Source: Lophius americanus (taxonomy: Eukaryota; Chordata; Actinopteri; Lophiiformes; Lophiidae). Taken from it: a DNA stretch of 64,000 nt. The stretch's first letter is position 1. The number at the start of each line of letters is the position of its first letter. Under the pieces are notes generated by a model. The model was not told the origin of the DNA. It saw nothing but the letters and a program-made list of their open reading frames with translations, and did no database searches. Made by a program: the position numbers and the translations under genes. Below, piece by piece: positions 39,675-51,167 of the stretch. The DNA lies in contig JBBDHG010000014.1 in assembly GCA_037951165.1 (NCBI GenBank), forward strand, positions 19,865,001 to 19,929,000, given 5' to 3'.

Positions 39675-40869
39675 TAATTATTATGACAAAGCTCCATGTA
39701 AAATCCGCTCCTGTAACCAGGTCTAAGGCGCTGACATGGTATGGGTGTGTCTGGTAAATGGGCAGAGGCTCTGGAGATGGGACGGACTCGCAGTCAGGTC
39801 CAGACCTGAACCCACTCTATGGAACTCCCTAACCCTTTGGACTTCACTTATCCGTGCGAATGCACCGCACAAAACACAGAGGTAGGGATGTCATTTCTAC
39901 GTATTAATCGTCTGAACATTGTTCTGTTAGAACTTATTAGAACTTATAGAGAACTCAAAGAATCCTCAGCAGGCTTTCAACCTTTTTACACAGTACACCC
40001 AACACACATCTTTTAATATAAACAGTGCTTCCCGATGGCTGCCTCACTGCGGCTCCCGTTTCTCAATGAATACACATTGCCTGTCTTGCCCACTTTTGGT
40101 TGTGAGTGATGTCATTGTCAACTACCTCATGTTGCTTTGACACTAATCACACCTCTTCTGTGACTGACCATTCAGAATTGCAGCAACACTGCTTCTTCTG
40201 TCTGTCACTGTCAGCAGGTGGGTGGTAATTTCCTCGGGCTGTGACTGTCCATCAGGCCAGGGCGGTGGTCACCGTATTCACATGTGGTCATACTATCGAG
40301 ATCTGACAGGCCTCTCAGTCTATTTTTCTTTCCTTCCATCAAAGTTGTCTGGAATCAGCTGCTGGCCCTTTATTGGAGCAACAACAGTCAAACAAAAAAT
40401 ATATAACCCAACTACTCCTACTTTCTACAGAAAGTGGGATCAATACATTGTGCAGCAGAACTTGCTCGCACAAAGACAAGAATATGTAAACTTTTGTTTT
40501 ACACTGGCTGTCTTTGGAAAAACTTCAAATAGAGGATACATCAAACAGAGAACCAGAACACTTTGATCTGACTTTGAATGCAAACAAGTTAGGTTGCATT
40601 AAAATTTAAGAACTTTGCTTGAAAAAAGAATTCTTTAGAGAAACCTGTATAGTAACGAGACCAGTGTATTGAAAAGAATATTGTGCAGTACCTTCGGAGA
40701 AGCAAGCTTCAATAAAAACTGGCCCTTCAATAAAGACTTGCCCCAGGTCAGGGGGGGGGGAGAATCCAAATGTCGATTAAAGTTTTCTTCAACATGTCAT
40801 TTGGCTGCAAGACAAATCTTTATGGCGGTGGATGGACATCATTCAACAGATACTATACACGGATGTATT
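39675..40869. other. Intergenic DNA, nothing recognised
   Basis: A 114-codon frame at 40222-40566 and a 122-codon frame at 40669-41037 show no motif; the latter runs into copy E of the modular family. A run of ten G at about 40750 is a simple homopolymer. Confidence 0.45.
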
Positions 40870-41425
40870 TATCTACCCTTAGAGTCAGGGACATCATGGT
40901 ATTTTCAATGCTGCTGCCATGTCTGCTGCCACTTCAGCCCCTTGACGTTAACATGGTCTGATGTATGCTTCCGACAATGGGAGGCACTTTATCTCCAAAC
41001 GTCTTTGGACATTATTTCTCAACTATTGGTCGGTTGAGATCTATCATGTATAAATGATATTCTATTGCAATAGTTCATATTTTACTCAATAGGGGGAGCT
41101 TTTACATAAACTACTGTTTTTCGGACCTCACTTTCTAACTGTTCTGTCCGACTCTGAACTTGAGTAAGGAGGGTCCAATGTAGTCCAGGTTTTGTTGAAT
41201 ATGAATCAACTGGAGATCTATCTTGTATTCATCATGTTTTACTCTCCTAGTTCAAATTTTACTAACTAGCGGCAGCTTTTTTGTATTGTTTTTTTTTTTA
41301 AATTTAAAAAGAAACATTGGTTTTTTAACACAACTTCCCATTTAATTAGAGGAGTTCAATCAGGGGAATTGCTTGTAAAACTCAGAGGATTAGGGGCCTT
41401 TCGGAGAATCACCCAGCCTAGATAT
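40870..41425 (+). repeat. Dispersed modular repeat family, copy E
   Basis: Begins with gagtcagggacatcatggta and tgctgctgccatgtctgctg (compare copy A's gtcagggatattatggaatc and gccgctgtgtcgtcgtccgc). It continues with ctttatctccaaacgtcttt, ttatttctcaactattgg, then tactcaatagggggagcttt (about 41090) and, after a second gagatctatcttgtattcat, a diverged second core actaactagcggcagctttt (about 41265). It ends with a gattaggggcctttcgg word (about 41390). Two cores in one copy again show an internally duplicated design. Confidence 0.65.
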
Positions 41426-43250
41426 AAAGGAGCCTTAATACATTTTTCTATGTCCCATTTTTTTAAAAGTGTAACCATACTATGACACTAACACATGTAA
41501 TCTACATTAGCAAACACGTGGCATAGTGTTTTACTGATTTTATACACAGATGGGAAATTTTGCTTCAATTGATAAACTGAAGAAGACAAAAATGAGTAAT
41601 TGGCTCTTTTATATGAAAAGATCTACAGAATCTACACGAGCAGCACCTTTCCTACCACTGACGGCTGTGGCAGGCATCGATATGTGCTGATAAATGGCCA
41701 TGGCAAGCGGGGGAATTTACCACTGATTAAACAGCAGGGCTCTTAACAGAGAGCCAAGGTTCATGCAGTTAACACAAATTATCTTTATGCAAGGATATTT
41801 TATCACCTAACACGGGTGACATGGCCCACCTGCAAACAAGTAAGTGCAGTTCCTTGTCCTGTCAGAGTGATATATATCACAATGATCAAAATCAGCACGA
41901 AGAACTAGGCTAGGAAGTGAAAATCTGAGTGAATGAGTGAGTGTAAACAAATCAACACACCAGACAGCTGAGACACAAATCAAAATTGCCCAACCTGATT
42001 TTGTGATTTAAACATTTTACGATTTGCATTTTAAACAATTCTTACGAGTAAATTCAGTTTGAATCAATATCTAACTAATAATAACGGGTCATTGATTTAA
42101 AATGATTTTGTTTTATTTATTCTGTACTATAATTTGGATTTTCTTTGGTCATATTTTTCTAAGATGTTTGCAGTATGTAAATTTGCTTCTTCTGAACAGG
42201 TCCAGCCAAAGATGAATTAGAACTAGATTTCCCTTGCCCTTTGTACACCCCTGAGTTGCGAGGCAGGAAAGACAGACTCACTGTATGAAGTTAACAGTTA
42301 CAGCTGTTAACATATTTGAAAATTGTTAAGTATGGAAGTGGGTCTATATTTGGGGTGGCAATATTTTCCATTAAGGAATGATTAAATAATGATAAGCTTG
42401 TGAATATTTACTGTGATATTACATTGAATATAGCGTGTGACCCACTTTAGACTTTCACATCTGAAAAAGGATAAACCCTTTGATAAATCTGTGACTGCCG
42501 AAACTATTTGTTAGTTTTGGGAAATAACATATGCTTCTCCCCGGTTTTTCCCCCTCCAAGCTCAATTCTGTTGAAGATGGGCTATGGCTATAGCCGCGAG
42601 ATGTTCAATCTGAGGTAAATTTGACTGAGTGATGTGTCATATAATCTCTTGGACGTATCTAGAGGACGTAATTCCAGGGGAGGATATGGGGGGGCTGCCT
42701 CATGAAACATTAATATGGGAAGAGTAGCACAGCAATGGGAGAGAGATGGAGTGACAGGTTGGAATGAGGAAGGGAGGGATGAAAAATAGAGAAGGTGTTT
42801 GTATGTACGTCTGTCCATATTTCTGTCTCTCACTTATCTGGTAATGGAAGAGATGCTACAAAACTCATACTTTCTTTTACACCACCTACCTCGTTTACAT
42901 TGAATATAAACAATCCTATAATCGGTGGGTGAGTGTATACATCAATAGATGATACTCACATGTACATACTTTGCACTCACAGAATTTTAAACATCATTTG
43001 GGAGCTTTGACCGGCTTTGAGCAGGACAACCCAACAAAAACCCTGAGGCTGAGCTCAGACATAAAGATTATAATCTGACCCAATGTTCCAGTAGTCAGGT
43101 TCACGGAGCAGCAAATACAACTCTGGTCACATTTTGTGAAACAGTTCCTTTATAAATACTCAGGCAGGGAAGAATTTAAATATGTAATAATGTAGCTCCA
43201 GCTTTTGAGTTCCTCAAATGTTGCCATGTTGCCACTTGTCAGTGCGTGAG

Positions 43251-43253
<3 letters not shown>

Positions 43254-43281
<28 letters not shown>
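43254..43281. repeat. (GT)n microsatellite
   Basis: About 13 GT units, bounded by gtgagtgt and ttgtgggtgg. Confidence 0.95.
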
Positions 43282-46179
43282 TGTGGGTGGGGTTATATTA
43301 TTTTTCTGAAAATATTTATAAGAGTATATGAATTATCATATTTATAGCATAAATGTTGCTGCCTACAATTTACGCCCCACAGATCCAAGTAACTGAATTT
43401 GGGCCCAAACCGGTACATTCAGAACCGGTAAATGCTAGGCACTCCACTGGCCATGAGGCGTAAATAATATAGAAATTGCCGCATATTTACGGAACTGAGG
43501 TCACGACCCACGCTATCTCTCATGACGGAAGCCAACATAAATGTATTATATCAAACTTATGAATAATGGTTCTTATTATCCAATTAATACCCCAGGACCC
43601 TTATTATCATTAAATGAATAGATTAATGACCCAATCATGTTGCATGAAGCTAATTTTACCGTTATTTATTTCTGATTTGATTAATTAATTGATTGACTCC
43701 TAGAAGACATTTGAACTTTTAAAGGCTGATGAACGTGTTGGAAGTTAACCTGATCGCTAGATTAATGAAGAATTGACATTTTGTTGAAAAGTAAAGTTGA
43801 AAAGTAAAGTGAAGTTAATCCCTACACAGATCTAACATCATCGACACAGGATGGTACATCTAGAGATCCAGACAGAACTCGCATGACATGTTCACCGCCG
43901 TCTGCTCATGGCCATGGTTCTTTTGGGACACTTGGCTATTACACATAATGAAACTCACAATTAAAGAACAGCATCAACTTCTAAATGGAATTTACTGCAT
44001 AAAACAAGGATAGGGACCCATTTTTGACACATGTCGGTTCTTGCGTCCTAGGGTTTGGACGGAACTGTCAAAACTTCTGCTGCTCATACATATCTAACGG
44101 GGACTGCAGGATATGTTGAAGCGTAGGGACGAGGAAGAGCATTGAGAATTTGTTGCATGATCCCAGGAACTCTTGGTTATGCCTGGCTGTCCTGCTGTGG
44201 TGCTTCAGCACTTCGTCTTTAGATGCTGACACACACCAGAGCCTAGTGGGAGCCCGCTGGAGTGGTCTCTCTCAGAAGGAGGAACGCTTCTCCCACCCAG
44301 ACAAGGTCATGCTGGCCTCCTGTCATTATCCTCGGAACAGACGGGGGGAAAGGCATTCCTATCTATTGGCCATTAGTGCCAGGCTGAGACCAATTACCAG
44401 CAGGCAAAGGGCAAACAGTCAGGAGACATGAATGAAGTCAGAGTGGGTCAGAGTGGTCAAACATAGCAAAGGTCAGTGTTGATATAATTTCATACAAGTT
44501 AAAGTTGTAAATAGCCCTTAAGATAAAAACATGAGTCAGGAGGGTTGAATTAAGTACACATTTCCTGAGTGCAATAAATGCAGTCCATTTGAGGTCTTCA
44601 TCGTGTAACAATTCATTATCTGAATCGTCTTTCTCTAATCTCTTTAAGAAAATCATTTGAATTATCAATACATCACAAACTAATGAGCTGTAGATGAATG
44701 GTTCCCTTTATCATCAGGATACACCAGGTCATATTCTGGAACCCACCGCAAAAACAGAATTATTGAAATAAATTATCTTTGGCCAGCATAAATGATACTT
44801 CCATCGTAAACGCGTTCATATTAGGCTTCCTAGGGTCTGCGGAGCCTCTCTGCCTTATGTACTGTCTGCATGTAGCCGTCACAGCTCTAAAGGTTTCCAA
44901 AGTCATTTAAAACTGTTCTTGGATTTTACTTTGAGGGATTAGATGAAAAGATAGAGCCTGATATACAACACTTAGGCTCACTGAAGCAACAAATATAAGT
45001 TTCTAAGTGTTTTTCTTCACGAGGATCCTTGTTCTAGGCAACTATAAACTGTAGAGAAATGATAGCGCTTATACACACTCAGTACCTGAAGTGAAGGAAA
45101 TTTATCTAACACGTTTACATCCTCAGGGAAGTCTCCTGCTGTTTCACAACTGTAATCCTGTCAACAGCAACATGTTGTCACTGATGGACTATCGGCTTTG
45201 CTGTACATTGTAATTATGTTCAACAATCTGTTTAGTACGTGTGTTAAACATCTCCTCCCATCCCCGTGTGTTTATAGACAAATGAGCAGTGGCCAGATAC
45301 ATTTAACTCTGTGTTGGTTCAAGATTAGAACTCTGTGCTGTGCTGTCTTAGCCTGAAAATGTATAAAGTGTTGGAAGGTTTTGTTTAATCTTACTCATTG
45401 TGATATTGGACATGCCTGATTTCCACTCCCACAGTTTTCCGTGAACGGAGGAAGGCATGCTTTTAATCAACTGTTCACATACTTCTGTGTAGACCTGTTA
45501 GCATAATAAGAAGAACAATTAGTCTTGCGTTGGCGATATCCTCCCGTGAAACCGTCCTTCCATAAGACGGACAGCAGTGTTCAGCTCCCGCCCCTATTGT
45601 GAAATTAATTTATGACACGTTCACTTGTAAACCCTCAGCGATATCTCTGTCATCACACTCATCATGCATCAGGAAGGATATCTATCCTGTGTGCATTCAT
45701 AGCGCTTACAAAGCAGTTTACAGTACATCACAATGATACAGGGATAAGACAAGGCTCTTCAAGCCATTTAGTGCTCACTGTAAGGACCAAAGCTGAATTT
45801 TCCAGTGTACACCGAGTATCAACATTATTTCCCAGCGCTTGAATTAGAATTTGCTTTAATTGGAACTGCCATTGAATTTCCTTAAAAGTAAAACTAGATA
45901 AGAAGTAGATAGAGATTTTGTCTGTGCCACACAACTACTTTGCAAAACGGAAAGCAAACAAGAAAAATGAAATTATGTAAAAGACACCAACAATCAAAAT
46001 GATAATAGGAATGGAGGGAAGAAAAATTGCAGAAGATAATTTATTAGAGAGAGACGGAAGTAAAATCTGAGAAACTATCATCTTAAAGCATTTGTTAAAT
46101 TTTCATCCCCTCCGTAGTGTTAGCTATGTAACCTCATATTTTCATACTCCTCCCACACTGCACTTTCATGCCACACAGG

Positions 46180-46400
46180 GGTGATCAGCTGGAGGAAATC
46201 AAGTCCTTCTCTAAATTTCCTCTCAACTGATTAAGATAAACTGCTTTTCAGCCATGGTTACTCCCCAACCAATCAATTAAAGTAATCAATTAAAGGCCTG
46301 CCGGCTGAGCCTTTGGTAATTGAGGGTTGAATAAACACAGACTGCCGATACAGATGATAAAGTCATAACAAAACCATGGGCATGAAAAAGGCTTGAAAAT
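46180..46400. promoter_or_regulatory. Candidate conserved non-coding element or 3' UTR block
   Basis: Contains caaccaatcaattaaagt, aatcaattaaaggcctgc and gagcctttggtaattgag: three TAAT/ATTA-type cores in about 80 bp with no simple repeat. It lies 60-290 bases beyond the poly(A) signals of the minus-strand exon at 46525-46754. It could therefore be a downstream enhancer, or 3' UTR if a more distal poly(A) site is used. Inference only. Confidence 0.25.
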
Positions 46401-46460
46401 GTAATGTCTGGGATTTTAGTTATTCTCAATTGACAGATATCTGAGGAAATCTATGTTTTT

Positions 46461-46472
46461 TTTATTTTTATT
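46461..46472 (-). terminator. Two abutting AATAAA poly(A) signals on the minus strand
   Basis: The plus strand has tttatttttatt, so the minus strand has two abutting AATAAA hexamers. They start about 53 bases past the stop codon of the exon at 46525-46754, a plausible distance for a short 3' UTR. In AT-rich DNA such hexamers are common, so the position is what gives them weight. Confidence 0.4.
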
Positions 46473-46524
46473 TCATAGCCAGAGCAGTCCTGGCTTTTGA
46501 TCTCCTGCTGCCAGATTTGCAGCC

Positions 46525-46754
46525 CTAGGACTTTAAATATTGAATAAAATCATCAGCCAGGCCTTTCCAATTGGCCTTGGCGACTATTTGAAAAAAGTGC
46601 CAGTAGAATTCAAACATGGCACTGTGTTCCAGCATGTCCTCCAGTGAAAACAAATCCTCAGAGGAGGGTGAAAGAGACTCTTTGGGCAGATTTGGCTTCT
46701 CCACTGCTGGCTTCAGGTCCAAGAGGTGAGACGGCTGTCTGTTCTTCAGGGATT
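46525..46754 (-). CDS. Probable terminal coding exon of an unidentified, possibly secreted small protein
   Basis: On the minus strand an acceptor (ttaaatttcag) is followed at 46754 by about 76 open codons ending in TAG (46525-46527). An in-frame TAA lies just upstream of the acceptor, so the frame opens at the predicted splice site. The peptide is not low-complexity. It begins SLKNRQPSHLL, has a Pro/Ser/Glu-rich middle (PNLPKESLSPSSEDLFSLED) and ends in a probable amphipathic helical part (MFEFYWHFFQIV, then GLADDFIQYLKS). Codon choice is gene-like, with many CTG, AAG, GAG and GCC codons. No cysteine is present. The spacing F..Y...FQ followed ten residues on by A..F resembles the helical part of otospiralin (F..Y...F...AF), but about 15 residues of the usual otospiralin C-terminus would be missing. 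That link is weak inference. Two AATAAA signals follow the stop. No upstream exons were identified with confidence; the phase requires one base from the previous exon. Confidence 0.45.
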
Positions 46755-49708
46755 CTGAAATTTAACCACTAAGGCCTCAATGACTGGGTCGCACTCACAT
46801 AAAGATGCACTTTTGTCTGATTTCTGCATTTTAATCAAATTTTGATAACTAGACATGAAAAACTTGGCAAATCTAAATAATGAAATAATTTGATATGGAA
46901 CATATATATAACTCATTAAAATAATCCTTTAAGAAGTAAATCGTGTTTTTTATTATTTCTTTCTAAAAACCCTGGCAGGAGGGCTTTTTAACAAGAGAAC
47001 TGTCGGTTTGGATTTGCTGAGGTTTTGAGGTTGGAAGTTTCAAACTCTGAGTTGCTTCTCCTTTTTTGTGAGGTGGTTTTCTGCTGGAGAGCAGAGACAT
47101 TCACCGTCCAGCTTTTTCCAGCTTACTTACTCGGAGTACAGATCTAATAACGAGCTGTTCTTGAAGTCTTTGTGTGAGAAAGAGAAAATGTGAAAATGTG
47201 TGGAGCACACACATTTTCATGTGCCCGCCGGAGGGGTGGATCTAAGGTTAACCTTATACGTAGCTCCTTATTTTAAGGGTATGATCTATTCACATCTCAC
47301 TTCAAAACTGCTGGATTGATATCTAGATTGAGCTTTTTATTATTATTATTATTATTTTTTTTTCACATAGCCTTGTTTGAATGGAGGCACTTCTTAATGT
47401 CGGGATGCTCACATTCCCCTATTACATTACACATTAACTACAATATTTGGATCCTAGGAGAGACATTTTCTAACTTTACTTATTGTTTAATTAGATGACT
47501 GCGATATAGTTTATGTTTGGATTTTTATTCAAAACATAAATCAAATTTTATTGGTCATCTTCTCAAACACAAATTTGCAATCTAAGCAAAAAAAAAAGAA
47601 AGAAAAGAAACAAATGCACTAAAAATAATTTAGAGCAGCAATCCTGTGAAACACATTTGGGAGTGAAAGCCACAGGAATGAAGTCTCCACTCTCTCTAAA
47701 GTGTTAAGAGAAGTAATACAGTATGTATGGACTGTGCTACCAGCACGGAGGAGAAATGGTATGTCTGCTCCAGCTCATTATCTAACAGCCACATAACATA
47801 ATTTAACATTTCCTTTGTGTTCAGGGACACCATGGCAATTAGCTAACAAGTGATGGCCCTGGGAGAGAGATAAGCCTCCAGGGCAACACTCAACAATTCT
47901 TTGTAATAGAATGGCTGAGCGTGAGAGTCCATTAGTAAACATTTAAGAAACCAGTGAGAAGGCAGGTCTCCATGGGTAATTATATTACTGGTTATTTACA
48001 ACAAATACACTCCGGACTTTATTGTGTTTTTTTTCCCTTTTATCTTCTACAGGCTTCTTTTCAATTATGCGACTATTTGCAGCTTCACATACATGAACAG
48101 GGACATCCTCATAAGTTTGTGGGCTTGTACGTTGAGGCTGATAGTGAATAACTCCTGAGCTTCCACACATCTGAAAAAACGGGATTTTGATCACGGCATT
48201 TTTTTAAATGACATGAATAATGAAAGTGTGTTTTCCAGAGGATACAATGGTATGATTGTCAGAGCATTGAGACATTATGCTTCCTGCTATTGACGTCCTG
48301 CTTAAGTGAGATTCCATTCTTATAACTTCACACTTAGAGGTACCGAAAGAAAGGGCTGCACTGTTGGACCTTGACTCAAGAGGGATTATGTAGTATAGAC
48401 ACCCCTTTGAAATAGTTTACTTGAGAATAAATACTTAATGTGGCGTTCGTTCTGATGAAATAATTCATTGAACCCACTAACATTTGTAATAGCTAACCAG
48501 CCCCTCACAACGGTGTTAGAGTAAAACTCAAGGTTGATCAATAGAGGCCTTAGGGGCCTTATTTTTCTGTTCCTTGATCAAGGCTGTCAGATTAGTATAG
48601 GTACAGTGTAAATAGGACTGCTCCTTGAGCACAGGCGGCTCTGCAGCACAGGTTGGAGCATCGCTCTCTCATTAATATGATTAAGAAAACAGCCTTTGGG
48701 CAGTGAGGCTGCAGAGCAACCCACACCGAGGCTCAGCGGAGATCGGTAATGGCGCACAATGGCAATGTCAGTATGTTTTCCATGGCTGTTCTTCTGCAAA
48801 TCAACCAATCTTTCAACACAAGTATCCGACAAAAAGATAGTCTTTCATGTGACCATGAGACAGTGAGATTTTTTTCTATAACAGACATAACATAATTAAG
48901 GGTATTTTTCTGGTGTGTGTGCGGTGGAATTTAATAACTGTTTCGAGTAAAATTGAAAACTAAAGTTGAGACATTATTGTTTAATTTGTTTTGTCTTCTC
49001 TCTCTGGCTCCTTTTCTCTCTTCACAAATCAGCAGCTCTCTCACCAAGCCCATCTATTTCACAGGATCCACATGATGCCAAACCTGTGTGTTATCCGTTT
49101 GCGGGTGTGAGATGTGGAAAATCAGAGACAGCAGCTTCCGAGCAGAGATTTTCTTTGGATTTGCTTTATTAAGTTTTAAGCAAATCAGGATTGCATGTTT
49201 TCAAGGGAAGGTTGAAATGTAGGTGATAATGTAATTGATTAGTGTTACTAATTCTTCATTTCTCATCAGATATACAACCCACTTGGTTTGGGAAATCACT
49301 AGACAGGGTTTTTGCATTTCTTATTTTCACAGATCCTGTCATCTCATGAGTAATTACCATTGGTCTCTGTGTCATAAGCCAGGAAGGAAAGTGACACTTC
49401 TATTCATCTTTTAGTACCTATGAAATCTCTCTCCAGGCTTAAGAAACAGGTTGTCACCTCCTCAATCCAACTGGCTGACAACACAAGTGTTATTAGTATG
49501 TGTTCCATATTCAGCAAAATATCTGAAAGTGAATTTTGCAATTGAAAGCTTTACCGCTTTCGATTGCAAAATAGCATTTTGGTGGAGATAATTATGTTAA
49601 ATACAATCTCATTAACAATAAATAACATTTAATGGCGTACCCCTGGATAATAGTTAAAGTACTGGTATATGATTGGGTACATAGGAACTATATAAAATAA
49701 CATCATTT
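46755..49708. other. Non-coding DNA upstream of the minus-strand exon
   Basis: If the exon at 46525-46754 is real, its intron and earlier exons should lie here on the minus strand. A 37-base candidate (47131-47167) has a pyrimidine-rich acceptor and a perfect gtaagt donor, but its open frame does not join in phase. Frames of 46 codons (minus, about 46962-47099) and 46 codons with a good Kozak context (minus, about 47699-47833) are also visible. None is convincing. The plus frame 48966-49172 is hydrophobic at its start but begins at TTG. Confidence 0.4.
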
Positions 49709-49820
49709 AATATAATATAATATAATATAATATAATATAATATAATATAATATAATATAATATAATATAATATAACATAATATAATATAATACAATATAA
49801 TATAATATAGTATAATATAG
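49709..49820. repeat. (TATAA)n microsatellite
   Basis: About 22 pentanucleotide units with interruptions (tataacataa, tacaatataa, tatag). The Tyr-Ile-Ile-Leu frames are artefacts. Confidence 0.96.
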
Positions 49821-50321
49821 TGAATTTCATTTTATGTAACATAATAATATGTCTGAATGCTGGAGAAAAATGTCTTTTATTATTCTATTTTAAATCCTTT
49901 ATCAAAAATCTTTTCAAAGAAAGTTTAAAATATTTAAATTTCATCAACTTTGGACTTCTTTTTACCAAACAATAATCACGGTAATTATGCATAAATAGTA
50001 TAGTTTTAAATAGTTCAACCACCTTTCAATTCATTGGTTTTTGATATTTTTGGTTTACACTTTAATGTCACTAAAGGACCTGTGTTTGTACTTATCTTCA
50101 TTCCATTATTGTTGTTCCTGACACAAGAGCCAAACAACAAATAATACTTTTCATATAATACATTTTTTTAAATATAAATATACAAATAATTCATTTCAAA
50201 TATTACATTCAATCTTCTTTTCGGTTTTCTTGATATTTTCCTGGAGAGACTACCGTCTATAGACTTTTAGGAGTCGATGAGGTAGATGCCATGCTGCACG
50301 TGTGTGCAGTACCACAGGGGG
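49821..50321. other. Intergenic DNA, nothing recognised
   Basis: AT-rich unique-looking DNA leading up to the CTCF-like site. Confidence 0.45.
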
Positions 50322-50335
50322 CCAGTAGATGGCAC
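50322..50335 (+). promoter_or_regulatory. Predicted CTCF binding site core
   Basis: The 14-mer ccagtagatggcac fits the vertebrate CTCF core consensus CCASYAGRKGGCRS at every position. A second near-core (ccacaggggg) lies immediately upstream. The flanks are more GC-rich than the surrounding AT-rich DNA. CTCF marks insulators and chromatin-loop anchors in vertebrates. Occupancy cannot be judged from sequence. Confidence 0.5.
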
Positions 50336-50477
50336 TGCACAGTGCAGGAAGAAGGTAGAGCGCACAATAGAATCCTCCGAGCAGTCTGAACTATCACAAG
50401 GTTATTAGATTAAGCGGTTTGAGGTGATGCTGCTGAAATTTCCTACAAAGTCATTTTACGACTGTTAAAGAATAAGA

Positions 50478-51167
50478 ATGCATGTATATATATATATATT
50501 ATGGTCATTGAAAAACCTGTTAAACGTGAGAGCTAATTTATACATTAGTAATGGATTACCTCAGGGCTGGCCGGTGTTCTGTATTACAGACAGATGGCAC
50601 CTGGCCGGCTCCCTTCATGGCCGTGTCAGCAGGAATGTTTGGTGGAGGTTACTTTGTTGGGTGATAGAAAAGCCAGATTATTTCTGTCCAAAAGCAGGTA
50701 ACAATGCAGCCCGGCGCTTTGTATCTCGAATTCAAAGGCATTTGTTCTTAGATAAGGTACCGGAAACATTTAGCGGCATGGCGGTGGGAACCTATGGTAA
50801 AGAATACAAGTTCTATCAATTGTGTTTTCCTTATCCCATGGTGGTGTTTGCAGGGTGTGGGAATAGGCAGCATTCTGGGCACTGCTACTCTGAGATAGCA
50901 TTCACAATCCGGAGCCCAAGAACAAGCTGCATTCAGCTTGGGGAACCAGGGGCCCTACGCTGCAGGACTGTACACAGGGATGGACAATGTCCGCTATCTT
51001 TGGTCTGGACACAAAGAACCAGGGAAAGATTTTATTTTATGGTTTGGCAGGTCCTGTTTGTAGATTCTCTCTTTCTCTATCTTTCTGGCTCACTTAACTC
51101 CTCTATTTACTTCCTCCATCCTTGTTTGATAATGACATACATGTTTTATTTGACATTTTATGACTAG
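50478..51167 (+). other. Unusually open region, 229-codon frame; coding status doubtful
   Basis: This is the longest open frame in the window. It starts at an ATG just before a short TA run and ends in hydrophobic sequence (YLSGSLNSSIYFL). No domain is recognisable. Other forward frames are also long: one reads DGTWPAPFMAVSAGMFGGGY after a tattacag (about 50581-50664), and another reads GPYAAGLYTGMDNVRYLW (about 50950-51003), with a TAG in that frame near 50896. Openness in several frames suggests local base composition or an old coding insertion that has decayed. No homologous family came to mind, and the evidence for a gene is weak. Confidence 0.15.

Larger units (their letters stand above)
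41426..46460. other. Intergenic DNA; GT array at 43.25 kb; possible conserved block near 46.2-46.4 kb
   Basis: No gene was recognised. The plus frame 44150-44431 begins with a hydrophobic stretch (WLCLAVLLWCF) but has no ATG in front and no match. Its 3' part (44330-44430) looks enhancer-like. The stretch 46180-46400 is annotated separately. Confidence 0.5.

Noticed and set aside
40222..40566. 114-codon plus-strand frame
   Set aside because: No motif and no splice signals of note.
44150..44431. 93-codon frame with a signal-peptide-like start
   Set aside because: The start codon is TTG, the upstream in-frame sequence has no ATG before a stop, there is no splice structure, and no family was recognised.
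48966..49172. 68-codon frame with hydrophobic start, like a secreted peptide
   Set aside because: The start is TTG rather than ATG, and nothing else supports a gene.
49654..49842. Tyr-Ile-Ile-Leu frame, minus strand
   Set aside because: Translation of the TATAA array.
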